43,922 bases of DNA from Alphaproteobacteria bacterium. GTDB taxonomy: Bacteria; Pseudomonadota; Alphaproteobacteria; JABAAW01. Positions 26,630-36,220 of this stretch are shown piece after piece. Each line of letters opens with the position of its first letter. Positions within the stretch are counted from its first letter, which is position 1. Both the position numbers and the translations under genes were made by a program. The notes beneath the pieces are model-generated. The model was given only the letters and a program-made list of their open reading frames with translations, did not search any database and was not told where the DNA came from. Location of the stretch: the NCBI GenBank assembly GCA_014238535.1, contig JABAAW010000009.1:1-43922 (forward strand), written 5' to 3'.

Positions 26630-27158
26630 CGAGGAACTCGTATGGTGGTACTGTTAAATTGAGAGGTGCTGGCCCCTTGCGAACGCGCCCTGATTCGTCG
26701 TAATAAGATCCGTGGCAAGGGCAGAACCATCCTCCGTATTCTCCTCTCTGCGTGATATTTTTTTGTCCTAACGGGACACACCCTAAATGAGTGCAGATTC
26801 CAATAACGACAATATATTTGGCTTTCTTCACACGCTCGGTGTCGCTCTGCGGGTCTCGAAATTTTTGCCAATTGGCATCTTCAGCTTTTTTTATTTCAAG
26901 TTGTGTCCTATATCTTATGAACACAGGTTTACCTCTCCACTTTACAGTTATGCTTTGCCCTTCCTGAAGTTCGGAGATGTTTACATCAATAGACGCAAGG
27001 GATAGAACATCTTTTGCGGGATTGAGGCTATCTACGATTGGCCAAGTAAAGGCAACAGCTCCGACCGCCCCCGTCGCCCCCACTAGCAACCCGAGAAATT
27101 CACGCCGTTCACGGCCACCTATATGAGTATTTCCCCTACTACTACTAGTTTCGTTCAA
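26604..27158 (-). CDS. petA: Ubiquinol-cytochrome c reductase Rieske iron-sulfur subunit
   Basis: [10 protein letters not shown] and [23 protein letters not shown] cluster-binding motifs; N-terminal TAT-like [16 protein letters not shown]. Confidence 0.97.
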   Translation of the reverse strand: MNETSSSRGNTHIGGRERREFLGLLVGATGAVGAVAFTWPIVDSLNPAKDVLSLASIDVNISELQEGQSITVKWRGKPVFIRYRTQLEIKKAEDANWQKFRDPQSDTERVKKAKYIVVIGICTHLGCVPLGQKNITQRGEYGGWFCPCHGSYYDESGRVRKGPAPLNLTVPPYEFLDERTMRIG

Positions 27159-27319
27159 CTTTCTATCCTTGTACGCCCGTGATCATTTCATTGTGACTAA
27201 ATTACTATCAGCACAATCCTCTACCGTGTCACTTACTAAAATATTTTAGGTTAAAGCGCAAGAATAAAAGACAGAATTTAGTGTTTGGGTAGTAAATACT
27301 AGCCAATAAGTTCAGTTAT

Positions 27320-27348
27320 TTGCTTGCTAGGTCATTTCGGATTATAGT
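27320..27348 (+). promoter_or_regulatory. Sigma70-like promoter upstream of the NuoEF-type gene
   Basis: TTGCTT (27320-27325), 17-nt spacer, TATAGT (27343-27348). Confidence 0.45.
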
Positions 27349-27386
27349 GAATTGTTTTTTGGAAATGAGATGTTTGGTGTTGTTCT

Positions 27387-29195
27387 ATGGTTAATACTAA
27401 AAAGCTATATAAAGATTCGCACAATAATTCAAAAGAAAAGAAAAAGTTGGATACTGTGTGGCAACATCCTGGTTTTTCGCGACGCAAAGTGCGCCATGCT
27501 CCGAGGGGGCGTCAAGTCACTTCTTTGGCACTAGAAACCTTGGATTCTATTTTGAATTCTTCACTATTGGAGCGTACTTTACTGATTGAATACTTACACT
27601 TGATTCAAGACCGCTGTGGTTTTTTACCTTCTTATCTTCTTGTTGCCCTAGCAGACCGTCTTTCCTGCTCTCTTACTGAGGTATATGAGGTTTCTTCTTT
27701 CTATGCGCATTTTAACATAGTAGAAGATGATGTTAAGGAAGGTAGTTTAATAGAAAGTAGAGCATTTTATAAGACGGCGTTTCCGCTGACTTTACGGATA
27801 TGCGATGGTATTAGTTGTATGTTGGCTGGTGCAGAGGAGTTACTGACGAAACTTGAGAGTCGCTATTCATCTCTACCCACAGATTTGCGAATTCGGCGCG
27901 CGCCTTGTATGGGACGTTGTGATCGTGCCCCCGTAGCTGCTTTAGGTAAAAGGTTGTTTGATGATGTTAGTGTAGAAGAGATTATAGATAATATTTTGAA
28001 GGTGCCTATTGCCACTGGTACTACTTCGTCTTTTCCACCGCTTTGTTCTTTCAAGCAAGCTAAGGAGTCAGGGCGTTATTGTTTGTTACAGCGTTGCCTT
28101 GATGGTGAATGGACTCGTAAGCAGGTGATAGATATTTTTTCACAAGCGGGCTTGTGTGGATTGGGAGGGGCTGGTTTCCCTTCTTTTCGTAAATGGAGCA
28201 TGGTTTTATCATGCTCAAAGCCACGCTTCATGGTTGTTAATGCGGACGAAGGTGAACCAGGAACATTCAAGGACCGTTGGTATCTGATGCGAGACCTGCA
28301 TCGGGTTTTGGAGGGTATGCTTATAGCCGCTTGGCTTGTAGAAGCAGATAAAATTTGGTTTTATCTGCGTGATGAATATCCTGATATTTACGCTCTTTTA
28401 CAACGAGAATTACCTATCGTCGATTCTGCGGGCTTTTTATTTTCGCCAAAGATTTTTTTACGTCGCGGAGCCGGTGCTTATATTTGTGGCGAAGAATCGG
28501 CGATGTTGGAATCTATTGAAGGTAAGCGAGGTTTGCCACGCCATAAACCTCCATATCCTGCTGAGGTGGGATTGTTCGGTAGACCAACTTTGATTCACAA
28601 TGTTGAGACTCTTTATTGGATTCCTGAAATTTTGAAAAATGGTGCTAATTGGTATTCTTCACAAGGTTTGGGTAAGCATAAAGGTTTTCGTAGTTACTCT
28701 GTTTCTGGGCGTGTGCGCTTGCCTGGCGTTAAAGTTGCGCCTGCGGGAATTACTTTACGTGCATTACTTGAAGAGCATTGTGGGGGTATGGCTGATGGGC
28801 ATACATTTTTGGGTTACTTGCCTGGTGGAGCTTCAGGTGGTATATTGAACGCGCAACAAATTGATATACCTCTCGATTTTGGCACATTGACTGACGAGGG
28901 TTGCTTTGTTGGTTCTTACGCTGTAGTTGTTTTTTCTGACCACGATGACCCTGCTACATTAGTGCGCAACTTATTACGTTTTTTTGAAGAAGAGTCTTGT
29001 GGGCAATGTACTCCTTGTCGCGTTGGTACAGAGAAGGTAGTTGCTTTACTAAACTCGCCATCTTGGGATCGCGCTTTGCTAGAAGAACTATGTAGCACGA
29101 TGGCGGATGCTTCGATTTGCGGATTAGGGCAGGCTGCTGGCAATCCAATACGCTGTTTGCTCAAAAACTTTCCAGATTATATTCCTAGTTCATAA
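27387..29195 (+). CDS. Fused NuoE/NuoF-type subunit, probably NAD-dependent formate dehydrogenase flavoprotein (FdsB-like)
   Basis: N-terminal thioredoxin-like 2Fe-2S region (CDGISCMLAG, RRAPCMGRCDRAP) then GLGGAGFPSFRKW, NADEGEPGTFKDR, GAGAYICGEESAMLESIEGKRG, ESCGQCTPCRVG. Confidence 0.88.
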   Translation: MVNTKKLYKDSHNNSKEKKKLDTVWQHPGFSRRKVRHAPRGRQVTSLALETLDSILNSSLLERTLLIEYLHLIQDRCGFLPSYLLVALADRLSCSLTEVYEVSSFYAHFNIVEDDVKEGSLIESRAFYKTAFPLTLRICDGISCMLAGAEELLTKLESRYSSLPTDLRIRRAPCMGRCDRAPVAALGKRLFDDVSVEEIIDNILKVPIATGTTSSFPPLCSFKQAKESGRYCLLQRCLDGEWTRKQVIDIFSQAGLCGLGGAGFPSFRKWSMVLSCSKPRFMVVNADEGEPGTFKDRWYLMRDLHRVLEGMLIAAWLVEADKIWFYLRDEYPDIYALLQRELPIVDSAGFLFSPKIFLRRGAGAYICGEESAMLESIEGKRGLPRHKPPYPAEVGLFGRPTLIHNVETLYWIPEILKNGANWYSSQGLGKHKGFRSYSVSGRVRLPGVKVAPAGITLRALLEEHCGGMADGHTFLGYLPGGASGGILNAQQIDIPLDFGTLTDEGCFVGSYAVVVFSDHDDPATLVRNLLRFFEEESCGQCTPCRVGTEKVVALLNSPSWDRALLEELCSTMADASICGLGQAAGNPIRCLLKNFPDYIPSS

Positions 29196-29289
29196 TTTTA
29201 GTCATAGATACTAGAAGCAAATACGTTTTAATTGCTATATACATTTTTACAATGCTTCTTGTTAAAAATTAAAGTAAAAAAGAGCAGCT

Positions 29290-30606
29290 ATGCGATTATT
29301 GACTTCCTCATACATTCGTTCTTTTTATTCTTCTTTCGATGTTTATTTCGAACGTCGCGTCTTATCGATGCTTTTTTTCGGATTTTCGAGCGGTTTGCCT
29401 TTGCTGTTAGTGTTTTCGACGCTTTCGGCATGGCTTACTGAGAGCGGTGTTAGTAAAACTAACATCGGATTAGCTAGTCTTATTGGTGGGGCTTATGCTT
29501 TCAAGTATCTCTGGTCTCCTTTGGTCGACAAATTACCTATACCAATACTATCTCGCCGCTTTGGTCAGCGCCGCGCGTGGCTTTTGCTTTCTCAATTTTC
29601 AGTTATCGTATCTCTTTACGCTTTGTCGCGTTCGGATCCTGTTCATTCTTTGTATGATGTTATAGTGCTTGCACTTTTTGTTTCCATTGCTTCTGCTACA
29701 CAAGACATTGCTGTTGATGCGTATCGCACAGAGATTCTTGAAACCAAGCGTCTTGGAGCTGGTGTCGCTAACCTAGTGCTTGGGTATCGTGTTGGCATGC
29801 TGTCTTCCTCGACTGGTGTACTAGTTATCGCTGACTTGCATAGCTGGAATATTGCATACGCAACGATGTCATTACTGGGTTTTATTGGCATAGTAACAAC
29901 ATTAGTTAATCCTGAACCCAAGACGTTTGATAATAAGATGGCAGCAGAGACACGTAGTGTATTATTTGCGATTAGTTTGTGGCTTTACGATGCTGTCTTA
30001 TGCCCTTTTCTCGAATTTTTTAAAAGGAACGGTTTTGTTTCCGCATCGCTTATTCTATTATTCACGATGTTCTACAAGTACAGCGATGCTTTGTTAGGTG
30101 TTATGGCAAAGCCGTTCTACCTTGATATTGGTTTTACGAAGACTCAGATCGGTGTCATAGTCGGGGGTTGGGGGCTAGGTTTTACTTTACTTGGCACTGT
30201 GCTTGGCGGGTTACTTGTGCGTAGATATAATATAGTAACAAGCCTTTTTATTGGTGCTATTGCCCAAGCTCTATCTAATTTTGCTTTCATAGCTCTTGCG
30301 CAAGGAATGCCCCACGAAAATCTTTTTATTTTTGTGATAGCAGTAGATAATATTTCTGGTGGTATTGGTACGACTGCTTTTGTAGCTTTTTTGTCTTTAT
30401 TATGCAATAGGAGATACACTGCTACGCAGTATGCTTTACTTTCATCGCTGTTTGCTTTGGGTAGGACCATTTTTGCCGCAGGTGGCGGTTGGATTGCAGA
30501 TAATGTTGATTGGACTTCTTTTTTTATTTTGACGGTGTTTGCTGGTCTGCCCGGAGTTATCTTGCTGTCAGTCCTAGTTAAGCGCGGAGAGCTAACCCAC
30601 AAGTAG
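29290..30606 (+). CDS. AmpG-like MFS transporter
   Basis: FFGFSSGLPLLLVFSTLSAWLTESGVSKTNIGLASLIGGAYAFKYLWSPLVDKLPIP and SATQDIAVDAYRTEIL are AmpG/PAT-family hallmarks. Confidence 0.9.
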   Translation: MRLLTSSYIRSFYSSFDVYFERRVLSMLFFGFSSGLPLLLVFSTLSAWLTESGVSKTNIGLASLIGGAYAFKYLWSPLVDKLPIPILSRRFGQRRAWLLLSQFSVIVSLYALSRSDPVHSLYDVIVLALFVSIASATQDIAVDAYRTEILETKRLGAGVANLVLGYRVGMLSSSTGVLVIADLHSWNIAYATMSLLGFIGIVTTLVNPEPKTFDNKMAAETRSVLFAISLWLYDAVLCPFLEFFKRNGFVSASLILLFTMFYKYSDALLGVMAKPFYLDIGFTKTQIGVIVGGWGLGFTLLGTVLGGLLVRRYNIVTSLFIGAIAQALSNFAFIALAQGMPHENLFIFVIAVDNISGGIGTTAFVAFLSLLCNRRYTATQYALLSSLFALGRTIFAAGGGWIADNVDWTSFFILTVFAGLPGVILLSVLVKRGELTHK

Positions 30607-30695
30607 CATACACCTACAAAGCCTACAGTAAATCTGGTTGCTGAGGGCAAATATACGAAGAAGCGCAAGCATCGCTAGTGATATATCTATGTTTG

Positions 30696-32450
30696 TTATC
30701 GTTGTAGCCATGTAGGTTGTTTGAGTCGTAGAGTTTCTTTTTTTAAGGAGTTTGGTAACTGACGATAGGGATGTGAGCCTTGTTCGAATAAATTTTTGTG
30801 CGGCATTTTAGTTGTTGGTAAAATAGCGTGTAGGGCTGTTGTTGCTGATGGTATCAAGTTGAGTTTAGCATTTGCTTTGGCATTTTCTTGCATGGCGATT
30901 CTTGCTTCTGTAATTCTTTCTAGTGCTTGTTGTCTTTGTGTGGGTAATCCGTATACTAATCTTGTGCTGTATTTTTCGGTTTGTGCGTGAAGCAATCCTG
31001 GTGTTTGTCTTAAACTAGCTTCAACTTTATCCGCGCTTGATGCGAGATGTGATGGTCTGCTAATTTTATGAATTTCTGGCACTTGTAGATAACCGCTCAG
31101 AAGCGCGAGACGTAGACTCCATGTGATGCTTTGAGCATAAGATTCACTCGCTTCCAAAGCGCTAATTAGGTTCAAACTATATGTTTTTAAGAATTCCTGT
31201 GCTTGTGGGTCTTTATCACTAGATAATTTTGTGCGCAAGAGCATTCTTTCTTGCTGCTGAAATTCCCATAATTTATCTGAGAATTTTTGTAAGGCGCGAT
31301 CATATGCGACCAAAGCAAGTCGAGAAATGAGCATTTTTAAGGTGCTTACGAGCAGGCGTCGGCTTTGCGTATAATTTTGTTTTGCAAGATTGCTTTTTCG
31401 ATATTGTAAGTCGATTAAGCTCCATGCAACAGCGTATGTTATTTTTATTACTAGGTTCTCTTCAGAAGGAGGATATTTTATTCGGACATCACTTGGTGGT
31501 ACCGCAAATATTCCTAAGAATGGCATCGCTTTGATGGCATCGTGTAGTGATTTTGCGGGCGGTAGGCTGCGTTCTTTACGCTTTGCGCCGACTTTGATAG
31601 GAGGCATCGCGGATGTAAAGACACGGTCGAATAAGGCAGGAGTGTATGTTATAGATAAAATTTCTGGCGGCGGTAGAAGTGTTACTCCTCGATTTTTATT
31701 TTTAATGAGAGCATCAATTTTATTATGTTTGGAAGTTGTATTTATTCGTATAATTCTACTATTGTGCCGAAATAATTCTCGCTCTAGCGTTAATAGGTTT
31801 TGCTTCTCGCTCTTGGTTAGACTGCCATTCTTAATCTCGTTTTGTAAGGTTTGCCTTGCTACATTGATTATGGGTAAGAAGCGCTGTGCGTTTAGCCTTG
31901 CCCAGAATCCTTCTATACTTTCAAGAAACAACTGCTCCCGCGCCAATGCTTTTACAGCACTAGGGCTCTGATTTGCGATAGTGTATGCGAGTGCAAGATT
32001 TGCCACCCACCAAACATCCTCTAAATTTTGTTTTTGCTTATCCTGTTCTTCCATGGTAAACCCACCTGCTGTTTTGCTCCAGCGCTCTGCTTCTATGGCA
32101 AGTTTTTCGTAAGGTATCTTTCCCAAAGCATTATTATGTAGTAGTTTTCTGATGCTTTTACTACGTTTTTTGTACCCGCTTGCCGTGACTAGGGCAATAG
32201 ATTCGTATATTGTTACGGGTTCAGATGTGTTGATACTAGTTTTAGCAATCCCTTGACTACTCATCCCTTTGCGGGTGCCTGAATTTTGTTCGCGTGCTAT
32301 GCTATCTTTGAGTCTCCGAGCTTCCTGTCCAACTTCCAACCCTTCGCTACGAGCACAAGCACTTGTGTTGATCACGAGAGTTCCGCAATAGAGACAGACT
32401 CCTAAAATTTTCATTGCTTTCCCTGACATATTACTGTACCCTATCAACAT
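30696..32450 (-). CDS. TolC-family-like outer membrane protein, uncharacterised
   Basis: Signal-peptide-like N-terminus (true start probably MKILGVCLYCGTLVINTSACARS), long helical regions; AVAWSLIDLQYRKSNLAKQNYTQSRRLLVSTLKMLISRLALVAYDRA resembles the sW(N/S)L(L/I)(N/D)L region of divergent TolC-family proteins. Confidence 0.5.
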   Translation of the reverse strand: MLIGYSNMSGKAMKILGVCLYCGTLVINTSACARSEGLEVGQEARRLKDSIAREQNSGTRKGMSSQGIAKTSINTSEPVTIYESIALVTASGYKKRSKSIRKLLHNNALGKIPYEKLAIEAERWSKTAGGFTMEEQDKQKQNLEDVWWVANLALAYTIANQSPSAVKALAREQLFLESIEGFWARLNAQRFLPIINVARQTLQNEIKNGSLTKSEKQNLLTLERELFRHNSRIIRINTTSKHNKIDALIKNKNRGVTLLPPPEILSITYTPALFDRVFTSAMPPIKVGAKRKERSLPPAKSLHDAIKAMPFLGIFAVPPSDVRIKYPPSEENLVIKITYAVAWSLIDLQYRKSNLAKQNYTQSRRLLVSTLKMLISRLALVAYDRALQKFSDKLWEFQQQERMLLRTKLSSDKDPQAQEFLKTYSLNLISALEASESYAQSITWSLRLALLSGYLQVPEIHKISRPSHLASSADKVEASLRQTPGLLHAQTEKYSTRLVYGLPTQRQQALERITEARIAMQENAKANAKLNLIPSATTALHAILPTTKMPHKNLFEQGSHPYRQLPNSLKKETLRLKQPTWLQR

Positions 32451-32522
32451 TCGTGCCTAAACTGTGCACATGTGGAAAAGCTATAAGAGTTTAGTATTAA
32501 AAAATACGGGGTAAGGGAAGAC

Positions 32523-33098
32523 ATGCGTTATGTAGCATCTTTAATTTTTTCAACAGCGCAAAGGGGGGCTTTCGTTGTCTTACGGCGCGTTTTGTTATGT
32601 GTTTCAATCATAGCAATATTAACAATTTCGGCAAAAATTAAAGTGCCATTTTATCCAGTGCCTATGACTTTGCAAGTTATGGCTTTGATGCTTATAGGTT
32701 GTTTTTTATCGCGTGGAGTTGCTTTTGTTTCATTAGTATCTTATATTTCACTGGGTGCTCTTGGCATGCCGTTTTTTGCATCAGGTGGTGGTATTGGCTA
32801 TTTGCTAGGTCCTACAGGCGGTTATATTCTCGGCTTTTTCCCCGCGATGTGGATTTTTTCTTCAGTATCTGTGCGCGCTTCTGCGGGGCGTAGTGCCTTG
32901 CTCTTGCTTAGCGGGGTTACTGTCATCTACTGCTGTGGTCTCTTATGGCTTGGAGTGAGTATTGGTTGGGGGGAGCATTTGCTAGTTTTGGGCCTTTTTC
33001 CTTTTGTCGTTGGCGACTTAGCAAAAGCTATTTTCGTATGGGGATTGTTGCGTGCGGATATGAGAACGTTAGTGCGAAGCAGGACTCGAGTTTGGTAA
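32523..33098 (+). CDS. bioY: Biotin transporter BioY
   Basis: KIKVPFYPVPMTLQVMALMLIGCFLSRGVAFVSLVSYISLGALGMPFFASGGGIGYLLGPTGGYILGF, diagnostic for BioY. Confidence 0.96.
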   Translation: MRYVASLIFSTAQRGAFVVLRRVLLCVSIIAILTISAKIKVPFYPVPMTLQVMALMLIGCFLSRGVAFVSLVSYISLGALGMPFFASGGGIGYLLGPTGGYILGFFPAMWIFSSVSVRASAGRSALLLLSGVTVIYCCGLLWLGVSIGWGEHLLVLGLFPFVVGDLAKAIFVWGLLRADMRTLVRSRTRVW

Positions 33099-33167
33099 CA
33101 TTAGCATGATAGTACTACTGGATGGCGGTATTGATGGTATTAATAATGTTTTTCGTATAAAATTAGA

Positions 33168-34112
33168 TTATTTTTCAATCTCGAATCCTTTTTTCCGTAA
33201 TCGAAATTTTCTGTCGGCGACGCTTTTTCTCCATAATGCTGTTTTCCTAACGCCTCCCAGAGGGTATAGGTGTACTCCGCCTGAGCAATCAGCTAGCGCC
33301 TTGCTTTTGCTCAATTCTTGCGCTAAACTACGCAAAAGGTTGTCTGGTGCATTCGTTGCGACTAGTTGAGTTACATCTTTTGAGCGTTTTAGTAACAAAC
33401 GCATAGAATTTCCGATCCCACATTGGTGTGCGTGCGTTATCAGCGTTTTCAAGGTAGCGAGTCCTGGTAATCCTATTATTGTTTTTGGGGACGGGGGAGA
33501 AGGTAACCACTTTAATATTGGTGCCAATTCGAAACAAAATTGCGTGATTATATAGCAATTTAGACCATTTTGTTCCGCATACGAAACTTTCTGCGAGAGT
33601 GCCGTAGAACAATTTTCAGCTGATATGTCTGGACTGCCCTCAGGATGACCAGCAAAACCTACTCGCTTGATGCCACTGCGTTCTAGCAAACCAAGCGATA
33701 ATACATCATGCGAAGAAGAAAATGGACCAAGAGGATGCGAAACCGCTCCGCCAATTAGCAAAACCTCCTCGACTCCCGCTTCCTCACGCCACGCCTTTAA
33801 CGCATCGCTTAGCATTTTCTCACTCGTGAGCGAACGCGCCGCTATGTGCGGCACCGCGCTAATGCCCTCGCGCGCTAGGCGGATCGCTGTTTTCGTAGTA
33901 TCCGCAATATCCGAACCAGGAAGAAAGGTGATAAAAACACGAGTTCGCTTGCCATTAGAATTAGAATCGCCTAGCAACTCAGAAAAATTCTCTATCTTGT
34001 CCGCACCGCGAGGCGTTACCTCAATACTCGATTCGCGCGCAAGGCGAGCGATCGTATCTATTAGCGCAGAATCCCCATCTTCTCCATCTACATTAGTCTC
34101 GACGCTACTCAT
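33168..34112 (-). CDS. Methylenetetrahydrofolate reductase-family protein
   Basis: EVTPRGADKI, VFITFLPGSD, VPHIAARSL, VLLIGGAVSHPLGPFSSS, FAGHPEGSPDI, FITQFCFE-like YIITQFCFEL; MetF-type barrel. Confidence 0.88.
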   Translation of the reverse strand: MSSVETNVDGEDGDSALIDTIARLARESSIEVTPRGADKIENFSELLGDSNSNGKRTRVFITFLPGSDIADTTKTAIRLAREGISAVPHIAARSLTSEKMLSDALKAWREEAGVEEVLLIGGAVSHPLGPFSSSHDVLSLGLLERSGIKRVGFAGHPEGSPDISAENCSTALSQKVSYAEQNGLNCYIITQFCFELAPILKWLPSPPSPKTIIGLPGLATLKTLITHAHQCGIGNSMRLLLKRSKDVTQLVATNAPDNLLRSLAQELSKSKALADCSGGVHLYPLGGVRKTALWRKSVADRKFRLRKKGFEIEK

Positions 34113-36220
34113 ATAACCTTGCCTTCATCGCCAGCTGTATTATGATCCTTCAATTTATCCTGCTGGGCTTGCGCCAGCTGCATATCGCTACTTCTACCAG
34201 TACCCCTGCGGTTACTTTTGCGTCGCGTATTTTTTTGCCTGGCTACAAAATTCGGTAATTTTATAGCCTCTCGTAAATTTTTATACGGGTCGCTGGCGTG
34301 CGGGAATGCCATCGCCTCGACAAAATACTGCTGGAAGTCTGGTTCGGTCGCTGTTTCTATCTTGATAATATCGCGCACCTTTTCTTCTAGTAGCCTGCGG
34401 TGGTTACGGTTAACCAAGGCTATACGCGCACCCGTCGAGGCAGCGTTGCCTAACGGCACTACTTTATCAACTCCGCAGTCCGGCACCAACCCTAAAATCA
34501 AAGCATACAAGGGGTCTATATGGCTACCAAAAGCACCCGCTAGCAAGACGCGTTCGACATTAGATACCCCTGCGTGCTGCATCAGCAAGCGCGCACCTGC
34601 GTGTAGCGCACCTTTTGCTAGTTGTACCGCGCGAATGTCGTTTTGTGTGATGGTAATGTCGCGACCATCTTCACTCCTGTGCAATAGGTAGGAGAAACTG
34701 CGCCCTTCCTTTTGTAGGCGTGATGTCGATCCAGCCTTCGCTTCGACAAACAGCCCATCCGCTCCGATCAAGCCTACGCGATACAGCTCGCCTATGCCCT
34801 CGATTATGCCAGAGCCGCAAATGCCGGTTACCGTTATGTTATCCTTATTATTGTGGAAATCAGCTTCGTCCGACCAGCTGATGCGATCAACTACTTTAAA
34901 GCGCGCTTCATACGAACTATCATCTAGCCTGACGCGCTCAATTGCTCCTGCAGCTGCTCGTTGACCGTGTTCGATCTGTGCTCCCTCAAACGCCGGACCA
35001 GTCGGGCTGGAGGCAGCAAAAATTCGATTGTCGACAACTAGTAATAATTCAGCGTTCGTACCTATATCGATCGCCAGAGTTACCTCCTTTGCATCCCATA
35101 GGTATTCCGATAGGGCTACTGCGGCCGCGTCCGCACCAACATGACCTGCTATGCACGGTGGGGTGTAGAGTCTTGTACCTGCTGCAAGCGAGTGTAAGTC
35201 GCAATCGCGAGCTGGTGCTGATATTGAGCCAGCACTAGCTAGCGCGAATGGTGCTCCGCCAAGCGGTATCGGGTCGATACCCCAGAATATATGGTGCATG
35301 ATCGGATTGCCGACTAGCACGACCTCTAGTATCTGTTCTACTGCTACCTCGCACGATTTTGCTACTTTGCTAAATAGTTCGTCGAGCGATTCGCGCACGC
35401 TCGTCGTCATCGCTAGCGCACCATCCTCGTTCATCATCGCATACGAAACGCGGCTCATCAGGTCCTCGCCAAAGCGTATCTGCGGGTTCATCCTTCCTTG
35501 CGCCGCTACCACGCGTGCGCTCTGCAAGTCCACCAACTGTACTGACATCGTCGTCGAGCCGATGTCTACCGCAAAGCCATACAGCATCGTCTCAACGCCC
35601 GCAAAAAGCGCGAGCAGGGTATCGTTGTCGCGTACAGCAGCTGTTACCTTGTAATCTCCTTTGCGTAGAACATCTTGAATCTTGCTGTATACCGGTGTGT
35701 CGATCTGCGTAATATGCAAGTTCCAATGCTCTCGTAGTGCGGCGAGTAATCTTTCGCAATCACCAGACGGACTGTCGAGTCGCGGGGGTTCCACCTCGAC
35801 ATAGTGCAGGCGCAAAACCGGATCGATCGAAATCGGGCGAGCGTCCGCGCGTTTCCTGATAACCTGCCTTCTGAGCTGGCTTTCTTCAGGAACATCGATA
35901 ACCATGTTGGCTCGTATTTTCGTGCTACAGCCAAGTCTGCGTCCTTTTTGTAGCCCGCGTTTCTTCTCATAGCGTGTCTCTGTTGCCGAAAACTCGGAAA
36001 TAGAGCTCTGGTCGCAATCGATACCAAACTTCGGAAAGTGACCGAAGGTCGGCTCTACTTGGCAACGCCCGCAGATACCCCTGCCTCCGCACACCGAATC
36101 TAGGTCAACGCCAATCTTGCGCGCCGCTGCAAGTAGTGTCGTGCCAACTGGAACGTGCGTGCGCAGACCTGATGGTGTGAATACAACGAAGACTTGTTCT
36201 GCTGATTCTTTGTTTGTCAT
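34109..36220 (-). CDS. 2Fe-2S ferredoxin/ASKHA-domain protein (RamA/DUF4445-like corrinoid activation protein)
   Basis: N-terminal CGGRGICGRCQV ferredoxin motif; AVDIGSTTMSVQLVDL and LAIDIGTNAELLL ASKHA phosphate motifs; GNPIMHHIFWGIDP; GICGSGIIEGI; LLAGAFGSHIDP. Confidence 0.92.
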   Translation of the reverse strand: MTNKESAEQVFVVFTPSGLRTHVPVGTTLLAAARKIGVDLDSVCGGRGICGRCQVEPTFGHFPKFGIDCDQSSISEFSATETRYEKKRGLQKGRRLGCSTKIRANMVIDVPEESQLRRQVIRKRADARPISIDPVLRLHYVEVEPPRLDSPSGDCERLLAALREHWNLHITQIDTPVYSKIQDVLRKGDYKVTAAVRDNDTLLALFAGVETMLYGFAVDIGSTTMSVQLVDLQSARVVAAQGRMNPQIRFGEDLMSRVSYAMMNEDGALAMTTSVRESLDELFSKVAKSCEVAVEQILEVVLVGNPIMHHIFWGIDPIPLGGAPFALASAGSISAPARDCDLHSLAAGTRLYTPPCIAGHVGADAAAVALSEYLWDAKEVTLAIDIGTNAELLLVVDNRIFAASSPTGPAFEGAQIEHGQRAAAGAIERVRLDDSSYEARFKVVDRISWSDEADFHNNKDNITVTGICGSGIIEGIGELYRVGLIGADGLFVEAKAGSTSRLQKEGRSFSYLLHRSEDGRDITITQNDIRAVQLAKGALHAGARLLMQHAGVSNVERVLLAGAFGSHIDPLYALILGLVPDCGVDKVVPLGNAASTGARIALVNRNHRRLLEEKVRDIIKIETATEPDFQQYFVEAMAFPHASDPYKNLREAIKLPNFVARQKNTRRKSNRRGTGRSSDMQLAQAQQDKLKDHNTAGDEGKVI

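Noticed and set aside
29213-29259. AGAAGCA...TGCTTCT inverted repeat after the NuoEF gene
   Set aside because: Seven-bp arms separated by 33 nt and no T-run; too weak to call a terminator or RNA.
31649-31658. TTATAGATAA, identical to the BioR (biotin repressor) palindrome, about 870 bp upstream of bioY (also at 27982-27991)
   Set aside because: Both copies lie within coding sequence and not at a promoter; short AT-rich palindromes are expected by chance.
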